The notes beneath the pieces are model-generated. The model did no database searches. It worked only from the letters and a program-made list of their open reading frames with translations, and was not told where the DNA came from. The position numbers and the translations under genes are program-made. Shown piece after piece: positions 46,831 through 57,603 of a DNA stretch of 64,000 nt (its first letter is position 1; every line of letters starts with the position of its first letter). Source of the stretch: Hymenopellis radicata. Taxonomy: Eukaryota; Basidiomycota; Agaricomycetes; Agaricales; Physalacriaceae. Location of the stretch: assembly GCA_015501595.1 (NCBI GenBank), contig JADNRX010000216.1, forward strand, positions 1 to 64,000. The letters run 5' to 3'.

Positions 46831-49680
46831 GCGCCAAATTCTTGATCCTAAGAGCATCGATGCCAGCGTCAACATTCAAGGCGGAAAGTCACGAAGCCTG
46901 AGTCTGTAATGCGTAGATAAGACTTGCAAGGGAAATAAGACTCCGGGTACTGAAGCATCGGTACGAGAGGCGACGATGACGGACGAAAGGGGAAGAGCCA
47001 GGAAGGGTGAGCTTGCAGTGCGAGAAATGGAATTTTGGAATGAAGAATTTCACTGCCCCGCGCTGGAGCACCCCTTGCGCCCCCCAGACCAGCACTGACC
47101 GTGTACTGTGGTGGTCTTAAGAGCGGGTGCTCGGCATTGAACATGGTCCTATCTTCATGAAGACCTCCATCATTGATTATCTTCAAGAACCTCGACGAAT
47201 GTCAGAGCGGCGCGCAATCGTAGTTCAGACGATGGAGTAGACTGTCAAGATAATCGTCGACGTTGTCGTACGTCACTGGAAATTCCTCGGACGGCGACCA
47301 GCTCCTTGTCCAAAGAGTATTGATGCCGGTGTACTATGGTACTGATCCATTGTGGCAGCGCGTTAGAAGCAGCATTGGCAGAAGGCTAATGGTGAGGCCA
47401 GACGTGAGACAAGACTGGAAATATGCCTTGGGATCAGCGAATAAACAACCCGTCGTTGATGCGAGTATCCTCGTGGTCAAATCGTTGATGATGTCGATTC
47501 CCATTGACTACTGTAAGCGAGAGAACTGGCGTCTGAGTACGCTTACATTGCAACAATGGTTGCCAGGCAGTCAGCTTTTGAATAGTCGGCCTTTGAATAG
47601 CCAGCGTTGAGCCCCGCGAAGTCCCAAGTTGACATCTGATTCGTAGCGAGCACGGCGGGGGTGGCGGGTTGAATGCGAGAGGACGCGAGAGGGCTGTGCG
47701 ACGTTCAAGAGCGTGGTTAAAATGCCATCCATGCGTTCCAGGGCGTCGGCGCGCGTTGAGTTCGAAATCCAAGCTTGACGGTGGTAGTTGGAGGCAGGGT
47801 TCGATAACACTGATGTGAAAACCATCCTGATCGCGAAAAACATGGTAAGAGCAACGTGGGTGGCAGAGATGGATGAGAGTGGCGGGAGAGCTAGAGCTCA
47901 TCTCGTTAACCACATGCCTCGAATTGTTGATGGAGCGGATGCTAGTAACCCACTAGTCTTGAAGGTCGCCATTGAGATTGCTGTCGCAAATCCTTGATTC
48001 CAGGAGCGTTGATGACGGTAAACCCACAAATTCTTGATCCCAAGAACCAGCGTCAAGATTCGTAGAGTCGGCGCGGCACATCAGGCCGTCAGATGCTGTA
48101 TCGAAGCGCCTCACGCCGAGGAGAGCAACTTCCAAGTCCATAACATTGCCTAATCCAGAAGTGCTTGACTTGAATGGAATGGAAAGGTCGATGACTCGGA
48201 TGAGGATGCTCGAGCTGCCGAGATATTACCCTTGTTAATCACGTAGAGGCGCCAGTAGTCCGAAAGCCAATGTGACTCGAGTTGGTCCCGTGGAACGCTG
48301 TCGACGCAGTAACGATTCGGGAGACGTTAGGGGCAGTAACGCAGGCGCAGGTGGCATGGTAACCTCGATAACTCGTTGGATGTCATCAGTGTGAAGAGGA
48401 ATCATCGACATGAATGTAACGGTGTAAGTCGTGACGGCAGGACAAAGTGAGGGAGATGAGTCCAATCCAAGACTCAGGTACGAGTCGCATCTGAGGTTAG
48501 ACTCAGGCAAGCCCTAAGAGATGGATAGCATAATCGAGAATACACAGAAGATGTCGGCGACGCCGGATTCTCAATCCTGGAGGAGATTCAATAGTGGCGA
48601 GAGAGCTAAAAGCTCCATCCCGCGGGCCGTGGCACGAGAGCTACAAGCTACATCGTGCTAAGCCAAACAAAATTCCAAGAAACTGAGTCCGGAACGGCAG
48701 TGAGACGAAACTGGACACACGTCGGCCATGTAAGGTAGGAGAGAGCTAGAGCTCATCTCACAGAGCGCTAACGCTGATCTTTTAGGAATGCAACAAAGTA
48801 GCTTCTTGGGAGAGCGATGTCGCATTGAAGAGTAATGTCCACATGCTCCAAAAGTGCCGAAAACGGTCGTATATACATTACACGTCGCGGATTGTTGATG
48901 ATTCGTTAGATCCCAAAGGTGTGCGTCGAGCGGTAGGATCCAAATTGTTGCAGTACCGAAGTTGTCAGGCATCAACGATTCACGAAAGTTCCTGAGAATG
49001 TTGACGACGGTAAACCCGCTGGCCCTCGTCCTATCAGTCCTCGAGAAGGCGACAACCACGGTGATGCGCCAAGTGCTTGGTCCTAAGAGCCAGCGTCAAT
49101 ACAAGGACCGGACATCTTGAGCCGTGGAACGAATCCAATTGGAGAGCTTGGTAAGGAGAGCTAGAGCTACATCCTTACACCTCACGCGGAGGGGAGAGCA
49201 CCTTGTTTTATCGGAGAAAACATTCCAAACATCAGATCCAAAGCCTTAAGTCGAATGCGCCATACTACCCCACACTACATCAACTGTTCAAGTAGTCGAG
49301 TACTCGGCGCGTAAGCGTTGCGGTCGTCGAAGTTGTTGCACATCAGAGAAACATTTGAAAAGAGCCAAAACCTTGATCCTGATAGCGGCGTCAACACTCG
49401 TCAAGTTAGGATGTCAGACACAGTGTTGAAGAAAGTCTGATGCCAAGGACCGAAATCTTGAGCAGCAGAACGAATCCAACTGGGACGTAAGTCGCGATGA
49501 CAGTGGATCAAGGCAATAGAGGGGGCCTGGTGAACGAGTCCAGGTTGACGCCCGCCGCGGGCTTGATTAATCGTTCCAAATCTTGTTAAATCCCGGATAT
49601 GCGTCTAGCTGAAAGTTACACTCGCGCCGACCACGATGACGCGCCAAATCCTTAAGTCTAAACCGTGCTGATGTCAACGT
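46831..49680. repeat. Second dispersed repeat family in the LTR element
   Basis: A degenerate unit of about 35 bp, roughly GCGCCAAATCCTTGATCCTA followed by AGAGCCAGCGTCAA, occurs near 46831, 47986, 48026, 49066, 49362 and 49641. GATGACGGTAAACCC recurs near some copies (48010, 49007). The interior therefore looks assembled from repeated modules. No coding meaning could be fixed. Confidence 0.55.
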
Positions 49681-51523
49681 GAGGATCCATAGTGGAAGTG
49701 CGTCAAAAATGGTGTTTGTAGGACGATGTCAAGTTGACGCTAACGACAGGTAGTACCATTACGAGTCGCGATGATGGTTCAAGCGGGACTCAATGGTAGT
49801 CGGACAGGTCCAGGATTAGAAGGGTCTGATGCAAGATGCCGGTCACCACAATAATCGCCCGAGACTAGAAGGCTGTGATCCGGTGAGGACAATAGGATGG
49901 GACTCAAGGGGTACGCGCGTCGGGAGCAGAAGTAATCACTGTCAATGTTCTGACAACAGCGTCACCAAACGCAAGAATGCCACCAGAAGGCAAGACTTCG
50001 AGTCGATCCCGGCAGCGAGTATCGCAGCAATTATCAGACGCAGTGAGTGTGAGTGGATGAGCCTGTGCTGCTTGAAGCGAGGATGTCGCTTGACGTGACT
50101 CCATTGGTACGCAAGTCAAGGTTATCCAAGTCGTCGGTCGAAGACCGGAAACGGACCGAGCTGTACAAGGCGGAAAGGCGGCAAGAACAATCTAACAGGT
50201 CGACGTCCGATGTTGACGTGCAGATCGCGATGGAGGCCACACGATGCTTGTCAGCAGAGTGAGTACGAATCTAATCTCAAGAATCGAATGACGGGTGGAA
50301 GCACTGCATATTGTCTTACACGGCACGCGGAAAGAGTAACCCGGTCTATTGAGAATGCAGCAATTGCGTAGTACCGTGATGATGTGTCTACTCGACAAGC
50401 CGAATGGTGTAGCGACTCGAAGGATATAACAACACGCGTCGGAAGCGAAAGAATATAAATGTTCTGTCGGCAGCGTGGCCAGTGAACACAAAGATGCCAC
50501 CGGGAGGCTAGACTTCCAGTCAATACCGGCGGCAGCAATTATTGGATAAGTCATAACTATGAGTCGGAGACTTGCTGTCCAAGTAGTCGGGCGCGAAGCG
50601 CATCGTCAAGGCCCCAGGTGCCACTTAATCCAGCTGGTAATGGCGGTGTTGGATTGACGCCGTGAGCGGTACAAAATGTCGCACCGACAATGATGGGACA
50701 GCTTGAAGCACGACACCGCCCAACGGTGAGACTGTAGGTTGACAACGACGCGGGTAGCACGAGTGGTTGATGATGGTCGTAAGAAATGAGTCGGGGATTC
50801 GAAGATGATGCGGGCAGTGAGAGTCTAGAGACCACGAGCCCATCCTGGCCGTGGGTACGTGAATGCGAATGCCAACGGCGCCGGACAGCTGAGGCCCACG
50901 GTGAAATTGTGCGAGAGCCCAAGCATCAAATGCAAGGATGCAGAAAGACTCTGAGTCGACGGCGGCGATGGATAATGACAGCGTTAAACGCGCTGAAGCA
51001 GCAAAATCGTAGGAGCCAGGAATGTGAGATGCATGTCATATCAAAGAGAGGAGCCGGTGGAAGACCTCGGATGTAGTTACTGGGAAGTGATGCTTGGATA
51101 AAGCCTGAAGGGCGACGGCGTGGAGCAAATGAGGATGCCGGCGGGGCACGAAAGCTTGATGAAAGTCCCGGAACTAACGTGTAAACGCAGGTCAAGTTGA
51201 GGCCGCGGCGGATACGCTCGATGGTACAGACGTAGAGTGAACGCGGTACGAACATGGGAGCGACACGCTCGACCATGCAAGTATACGAGAGAGCTAGAGC
51301 TTCATCTCGTAACATGTGGGCATGAGAGCTACAAGCTCAACCATGCAAGGTGGGAGAGAGCTACAAGCTTCATCTCCAAGAGAGTGGGAGAGAGCTACAA
51401 GCTTCATCTCCAAGAGAGCTAGAGCTCATCTTTTAAGAGCGCAAGGGAACTGGAAGCTCCACGATGCGAATGCCGAGAGCTAGCAGCTCAACCGGACTTG
51501 GTATCCTCCGGGAAGCGGTGAAG

Positions 51524-51541
51524 TCCTGGGTGTCCCCACCA
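51524..51541 (-). other. Putative primer-binding site
   Basis: One base inside the right LTR, the minus strand reads TGGTGGGGACACCCAGGA. TGG matches the CCA end of a tRNA and the rest would be the acceptor 3' strand. The tRNA identity was not determined. Confidence 0.5.
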
Positions 51542-51542
51542 C

Positions 51543-51975
51543 TGTGAATCGCGCGTCCGATTCCACCCAGTTCTAGGACCTCTCCGCTTGGAGGATACGG
51601 GGTATGACCTGTCGGAAGGTCGCGTAGCCGAGGAGCGGCGTATCAGCGCGTGAGACGCGGCGTGTCGGCGCATGGAAATGGTCGTAATAGTCGTTAGGTA
51701 GCAGATTGTAACCCATATGCTGTAGGAAGCGTTTGACCCGCGCTCGGGGAGCCGTTACACGGGTGCTCAGCGGGCCTGGCGTGACGGTTATCGGTATACA
51801 ATCGTGAAGGGACTTAAGCCATCGACGGGAACAAGACGGGAGAGAGACAGACGAAACAGACTGGAGGCAACGACAATGATAATTCTAACTGAGGTACTAT
51901 GATACCAACAGACACGTATATGGAATGGCTTAGTAAGCTACCTTCCCACGATTCCGATACTTCCTCCGTATCACA
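51543..51975 (-). repeat. Right LTR (5' LTR of the element)
   Basis: 433 bp, identical by eye to the left LTR. Followed by the GGCGG target duplication at 51976-51980. The element's transcript would start in this LTR on the minus strand. Confidence 0.9.
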
Positions 51976-52504
51976 GGCGGGATGTCCTGACTATGCTTGT
52001 TCTCCATTGGCGTGTCAGCGTCAACACACTCCTCCTCCTCTTCAAGCTCCTGGTCATCTCCCGATGGCTCCCATCTGTGAGCAGCAAGCTCTGCATGCCA
52101 GGGGCGGACAACGATTTCAGGCAGTCCACTAAACTTCTGGCAGGTTTCCTTCACATCCTGAAAGCGGCGAGTGCCAAATGCAGAGTCCCCGAGTAAACAA
52201 GGAGGCGCTGTCCTTCGTCAACGTACACAGCGTCCCAACCATCCTTAGCTAGCGAGGATAATCTATCAGTTCTCTGTGGTTTCTCGGAAGCCATGTGAGC
52301 TCGTCCGACTCCCGCGCGCGTAGCGATAAGCATGAACTCGGCTTCACAGAACATCTGGTCTTTGCCGGGGCCAGAAAGGAAACTGATTGAAAATCGACGC
52401 GCAAGGCTGTTTCTAAGGCGATGTTGGGAAGCTCGAAGAAGCCAGTATGGCGGCTGACGCCGGGTTTTACTTGTAGAGGAACTTGAAGTGCGGGTGGCGG
52501 GCAT
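51950..52504 (-). pseudogene. LVRxWH-family protein, copy E (frame break; LTR element in its 3' end)
   Basis: Start MPATRTSSSSTSKTRRQPPY at 52504, then FSISFLSGPGKDQMFCEAEF, YVDEGQRLLVYSGTLHLALA and, after a frame break near 52162 that reads as one missing base in a T-run, CQKFSGLPEIVVRPWHAELA, the family signature. An acidic segment (GDDQELEEEEECVDADTP) follows. The 10.8-kb LTR element is inserted just beyond ENKHSQDIP, so the present last codons come from LTR sequence (stop near 51933). A distant family member, most like D in its signature. Confidence 0.65.
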
Positions 52505-53409
52505 AAGGAGCTGTGGTAAACACTGGGAATACCGTTGGGCGAGATAGGATTTATTGCAAGCGAGAGTGGCGGTGAAAAGAAAAGAATGAACCAGCGACCG
52601 ACCGCGAGTTCAGCGCAAGTTAATGACGCGTCATACTTGACGCAAAATTACAGCCGCCCTCCGAGGCGTGTCTCGAATTATGCAAAAGTAACCGCCGCCC
52701 GCGCCACATTTCGACTGTGAAATGTTCTTCTTCGTGGGTTTTTTGTTGATAAGCATGCTGAAAGGGGCAATAAAAGAACGTAACCGGCATAGGATGAGCG
52801 GTCCGATGGGCGCTGAACACAAGTGAGGTGAAAGAGGTTTGTTTCAACAGCCGCAACGAAAGCATGGAGCTCTAGGATAACGAGCCTCCGGTAGATGTTG
52901 ATGTAGAGTTGCGAAAGAAGGGCACCAAAACGGGGTTGACTGAAACACAATATACATAACAATTGGTGAAAGAGCCACCTTCAATTAATCGTGTCAAGGG
53001 ATGCGGCGGCGGAGTTTGAATATATCTTATGATGGACCTTCATTGAGTCGTGTACTTCTAGACCTGGCGAACTGCCCAATCATTTCCAATCTCGAGGCTC
53101 CAGCGTGGACTTGGAGGTCCAGGTTGTCTCAGATATCGCCATTCGAGGCGCAGAACGACTTGTTGTTCACACATCATCTGTCATTCTCTCCGGTGCCTAT
53201 CCTGATATCCTGATACTATCAATAGGTGACCTTCCTCCGCTGTTAACAGTGATTTCCGATCAGACAGCGCGAGAGGATCAATCGAATGTGATCCTATTCA
53301 TCATCTTGTCGAACAGCCATCTTTGAGCCATCTGGATGTTAAGAATGACCAAACAATGTTCTTGCGCTCTCTCCCTCTCGCACACTCTTTTACTCCTTCT
53401 CGGTGGACG
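52505..53409. other. Intergenic, no gene identified
   Basis: Frames near 53001-53326 (for example VVHTSSVILSGAYPDILILS) look weakly protein-like, but I cannot tie them to splice sites or a family. Otherwise nothing seen. Confidence 0.35.
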
Positions 53410-54901
53410 ATGATCTGGTTTCTCGTCCTCTCGCTCGCGACGCAGGTTGTTGCGCAAAACTTCACGTGCAACACCAATGCCATGGATTGGTATACGAAAG
53501 CTGTGGGAGAGACGCCATGTAAGTCGTCCCATGACGTGTCGTCGGCGACTGATTCCTTCATAGGCGCAACCTATTCTCGACTGCGTCAAATATGCGTTCC
53601 GTCATGTACGTGCCCACTGTTTGGTGTCCTGAAATTACGACTAAGCTAGTGTTAGACGATATCAGTTCTCTGCAGAGTATATTTGGCTCGACGCCGGACT
53701 ACTGCACAGATGAGATAAGTCTTTTCTTCTTTGCAAGACTAGCCTCATATTGACGTTTCGAAGTCTACCCAGCTGATTGTTGCTGTAATACTGTTTCTTT
53801 TGTGTTGAGCATGTTGTGTCGGAAGTGGGTCGCGTCCTTTCGAATTCCTTGAGGCAGTTTTGAACACCTTTTTCAAAGCTGCCAGTTCGGTTCTGGGCAC
53901 AACACTTTTGTTGGGACCTACGATGTTTACCTGAACAAGTCGGGATCGACGTGTAGCCCGAATACGAACGGCAGGTGTGCATCTCGTTGCCTTCGTCGAC
54001 AGCCAGTCGCCTGATGTACAGAGTAGCCTCCCCGCTCATGTCCAGACCGCCGTATGTGACAATGGTATCAAGATCATGGATGGAATATATACTGATACCT
54101 GGCCAGACGGATCATGGTTTGTTTCCTTACATCTTTGTCGTCGTCTTCGAGTCTGATATATGAAATATCCGCAGGACCTAGTACGTCTACCCTCGCTCCG
54201 CATCACTATCGCATATAACGTCCGGGCAGTGACTACTCCATCCAAACGCTCACTGGAGACCTGGGCAATAACGGCGGCAAGGTCATCACGAAGTGCGACG
54301 GCGCCGGCGATGCATCAGTTTCAGTTTCTGCTGATGGCACCAAAGCATCTGATTCTTTCTCATCTAACTCTGATACTTCGTCATCATCAGCTTCGTCTTC
54401 GACATCGTCTCCAGGGAGCTCCTCGGCTGCATTGAGCACGGGTGCTGCAGTCGGGATTGCCGTGAGTGCGACCATACTCGGGCTGCTCGTGATAAGCGGG
54501 ATTGTTGTAACACTTTGGATGCGAATACGGAAGAACAAGTCAAGCCCCTTGGTGCATGCAGTCCGGGAGATCACTGGCGGTACCAGTACACACGCAAGTA
54601 TTAGCCCTTTTATAACAGCTCGCGCCCCGAATTTTACTCAAACGGCAAACGGCGGCGGTACATCTTTCAAGATAGCTCGTAGAACTTGCCACTGACGTTC
54701 AGTTTTACTAGATTCCAATCGTTACCATTTCCCCTCCTCGAAATCATCATCACCACTTCACCCACTGCCATCGAGCAGCGCTGGCTCCTCGTTATCTGCT
54801 CTCCCCCACGTTCGCCGATGCGTCACGTTGACGCTGGTCCTATGGAGGGGTTACCACCTGCGTACGGGGATCAGGTTGATGGGGGTGTAAGGAGAATATG
54901 A
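53410..54901 (+). CDS. Secreted/type I membrane protein with Cys-rich ectodomain and Ser-rich stalk
   Basis: The signal peptide MIWFLVLSLATQVVAQ is followed by a Cys-rich ectodomain assembled over about eight exons: MDWYTKAVGETPC, ATYSRLRQICVPSYD, GSTPDYCTDE, TDCCCNTVSFVLSMLCRNCQ (ending at first Q), FGSGHNTFVGTYDVYLNKSG and QTAVCDNGIKIMDGIYTDTW. Introns of about 45-65 nt join in frame (donors at about 53520, 53608, 53719, 53835, 53974, 54113, 54180). A Ser-rich stalk (SDSFSSNSDTSSSSASSSTS) leads to one transmembrane helix (AVGIAVSATILGLLVISGIV) and a basic cytosolic flank MRIRKNKSS. The last exon ends MEGLPPAYGDQVDGGVRRI at 54901; the last intron is not precisely placed. Common agaricomycete architecture; role unknown, perhaps cell-wall sensing. 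Confidence 0.78.
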
Positions 54902-55298
54902 AGAGCATCCGTGTGCTGATATTTCATACGTGACAAAACAAGCTAGGGAGGTATTGCCGAGCGCGGTTTCTGAGTCGATCAACTTTTACCCTTCCAAGCT
55001 CCTCCCATTCCCTTCCGCTAAACGAAAAGTTCAAACAGCAAAGACAAGATGAATTTCCAGAGTCTGTAAGTAAGTAAGGACCCAGTCAGCGGCTACCCTC
55101 ACTCAGACTCTGGTTCAGAGGCACCTTTAAATAAGGAGTTCATGTGTAGACATGAGGGCCGGAGGTTCACTTTAACAAACTACAGACACACTATCGACAC
55201 ACTATCCCTACAAACTAAGCTTTTTGGTCTGTCTCGCTACCGGTGCGTCATTTGCACTAGAGCAACCTCAACATACGTCCATTGTGCAAACGTCTGAC

Positions 55299-56296
55299 AT
55301 GGACAACGAATGGGAAGGCGTACTCCGGATCGAGGCGACCCATTTCGGATTGGGCCGATCCATCATTTCCTTCTTGTACCGCGACCACCATCTTCAGCGA
55401 TCCCCTACGCGTGTTTTCTTAATCTCGCCTACGGTACGTTCGTTAAACGTTAACAACTATCCACATCGCTAACGCTGGCACGTTTAGCCATCATGCCGCC
55501 AGTCACGCCAACGCGAAGGACCAGGCCTACGCCCTATTCGCGCTCACCTTCTTCATCTCAGCCCCAAACACGTATCTTCGAAAGACTCGACCTTGTCCAA
55601 TTCGCCTTTGACGCCGTCCAAAAGTATCTCGCCCAGTCTGTAGACAACCGCAAATCGCTTCTCACCGAGATTGAATTCGCCTTGCTCCTCGATTCCCTAG
55701 ACGGAACCCAAGTTCTCCCCGCCGAGTCGCATCTTCATCAGTGGTTACGCGTCGCGTCAGTGCGCCAGGGATCGATCTACATTGGCAAGACTCGTCGTCT
55801 CGTGTTTATGAAGGATTTGGACTCGGCGCTAGCGTCTTTGAGGTTCTCGGAGCAACCCACGGATATGCTTGACGAAGCCCAGAGGAGATTCGCGGGAATT
55901 CTGGATGAACTCGTTCGGTGCTGGCATTAGGAGCTGGTCGCGCTGGCCAAGATGCAGAAGATCTGGTACGGGCTGAAGGAGCAGGACAATTTTGTTCCCA
56001 TTCCGGATCCACCTCAACTCGAACCATCGAGTCTCTGGTCTCCGTCTGCGAGCACCGTCGTCGCCTCTGGCTCGGACGACGAAAGCGATTTGGAGGAGGA
56101 CGAACCCGATGGTGACGCTGCTGATGCTGATGAGCATGATGACGAGGAGGATTCAGTCTTTCAGGACGATACCGACTCCTCGACCGATCCGGCATCCAAC
56201 GAGGGAAGTGCTACAGAGGATGTCGACGAAGCGGACGTTCGTCCAAGCGTTGATAGTATCCCGTCAGCAAGGACATATGGGTGTACAGTGCAGTGA
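55299..56296 (+). pseudogene. LVRxWH-family protein, copy C (nonsense mutation)
   Basis: Leader exon from ATG 55299, intron from GTACGT at 55435 to TTTAG at 55487, main ATG at 55493: MPPVTPTRRTRPTPYSRSPS. Intact through RIFERLDLVQFAFDAVQKYL, VRQGSIYIGKTRRLVFMKDL and the signature FAGILDELVRCWH. The next codon is TAG (55928-55930), where copy B has CAG. The frame stays open beyond it: LVALAKMQKIWYGLKEQ, then an acidic tail to SIPSARTYGCTVQ and the stop at 56294-56296. The leader exon is partly scrambled relative to A and B, so it may be untranslated. A single C-to-T change explains inactivation; readthrough is not excluded. Confidence 0.78.
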
Positions 56297-56411
56297 ACAT
56301 ATAGCAGTCTGGGCAACGGTGGTCTCTTCCTTCATTTTCTACACCTTCATCTATATATTATGTTCATCTCTATCGAGCTCGCTTTGTATACAACTATAGA
56401 TGTCTCGTACC

Positions 56412-56823
56412 AAGAATGAATGAACAGTGGCACGGACAACTTTGTAGTATCATGCTACTTATCAGACGTGCATCTCTTCAGTCTTTCTGTCGAAATTCGA
56501 GCCTGCCGTCGACTTAATCCGAGCCTGTGGGTCAAATTAGCGTACATTTCGCCTACGCTGTATGGTTTCATTGAGTTCAAGGGATTTGTCTATCGCACTG
56601 CACTTCCCGGGACTTTGAAGGGCACTCTTCTCAGAGCAGAACTTGAATCCAGTCAACTCAAAGCGGAGTCGGGAGCCTCCCAGAAGATGAACTATCGCTG
56701 CCACCGATTCGGACAGCGTGCAGGTCGTCCGAGATAATGCACACGTCGTCATGAAGAATTTCGAGTCGCCATGTTGTTGCCATGCAATCCGTCGCTGCCA
56801 TTGCATGCTACGAGCCAGAACCA
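56412..56823. repeat. Duplicated 3' flank of copy C and inverted dispersed repeat
   Basis: 56412-56612 matches 40905-41106 (flank of copy B). 56696-56823 is an inverted copy of 1909-2021. No coding function seen. Confidence 0.6.
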
Positions 56824-57603
56824 TCCAGGGACGGACAGGAGGGAATCTAGAAGTTTAGCCGTCTCTGTTGCCTCTGGGACGCATTCGAGTGGTAGCCGCG
56901 CCACACTGCCCCCGAGCTGATGAGAATGAATATCGGATTAAAAAGAAACGAGTCGGAGGTGACCTACAACGAGCAGTGGGTACCAAAGTGCCATTCTCTA
57001 GGCAGGTTTGTAATAAGCATCGCTCTATTTCAAGCGAAAACGTACCATTCACCGCCTCGTGCGCAGTAGATATAAAAATACTGTATTCCAATCGTACGAG
57101 CTCGAGCATCTACGATCTCAACTGTATGAATGCCTGTTCTGCCCACGCTAACAGTGAGCCCAAATTGACGACTTACAGATAGTAACTCAATGGCTCCCAG
57201 GGCAATTAAATATATCAGTCTTCGGACCAGAATTGGGTAAAGATAGAAGGGAAAAGGGGTTCGTGGTGGCGCCAGAGCCAGGATGAGGTCGTTCTTCCCA
57301 GCTCATAAGTACAGACGGTGTTCAGGCCCTCCGTGCTACGCATGAAGCTTAGATTGACTTGGACTACTATACCTACTATAGGAAATGCCCACCATTGTCC
57401 CAAATCTGGCCATAGTCATGACAGCGGTCGCGGTCTCGCGACGGAACGTGGTGGTGGTCCGAATTTGAACGCGTCAGTCACGTGAAACGCTGACAACCCT
57501 GATTTCCCCACAATCACAGACGTAACCATTACCAGCATTTCGCGCCCTTAAATTGGTTGCCATTCTCTCTCCATTCCCTTGACGGGAACCTGCCTTTTCC
57601 TCC
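56824..57603. other. Intergenic, no gene identified
   Basis: No recognisable domain or TE termini. The region directly upstream of 57604 presumably contains the DUF1769 gene promoter. Confidence 0.35.

Larger units (their letters stand above)
42383..51500. repeat. Dispersed hairpin family with conserved core and covarying arms
   Basis: At least 20 copies of the core GAGCTACAAGCTTCA (variants GAGCTAAAGCTCAA, GAGCTAGAGCTCA) lie in the LTR element interior. AGCT-loop-AGCT pairs internally, and the flanking arms differ between copies yet stay complementary. Examples: ACGGGA/TCCCGT (44330, 44351), GCGCGA/TCGTGC (44362, 44383), AGCGAGA/TCTCGCT (45002, 45024), GCACGA/TCGTGC (46294 and 48632), TCAAGA/TCTTGA (46326, 46346), GTAAGGA/TCCTTAC (49151, 49172), TACGAGA/TCTCGTA (51284, 51305), GCATG/CATGC (51320, 51342), GGAGA/TCTCC (51353, 51373). 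Two nearly identical units are tandem at 51350-51410. None found outside the element. Confidence 0.85.
41129..51975 (-). mobile_element. 10.8-kb LTR retrotransposon, Ty3/gypsy-derived, defective interior
   Basis: Two 433-bp LTRs (41129-41561 and 51543-51975) appear identical base for base, both TGTGAATCG...CGTATCACA. A 5-bp duplication GGCGG flanks the element (41124-41128 and 51976-51980). Minus-strand orientation is inferred from three things: a primer-binding-like TGGTGGGGACACCC next to the right LTR, a polypurine TTGGGGGGCAC next to the left LTR, and RNase H remnants on the minus strand. The 10-kb interior has no intact gag or pol. It holds frameshifted protease-like and RNase H remnants and arrays of short repeats. 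Identical LTRs with dead genes imply recent movement using proteins from another element. Confidence 0.9.

Noticed and set aside
42383..51500. CRISPR array from the regularly recurring hairpins
   Set aside because: Repeats are dispersed and irregularly spaced, arms vary, and the host is eukaryotic.
56420..56737. 105-codon frame downstream of LVRxWH copy C
   Set aside because: Conserved with the copy B flank only as duplicated DNA; the frames differ between the two copies.
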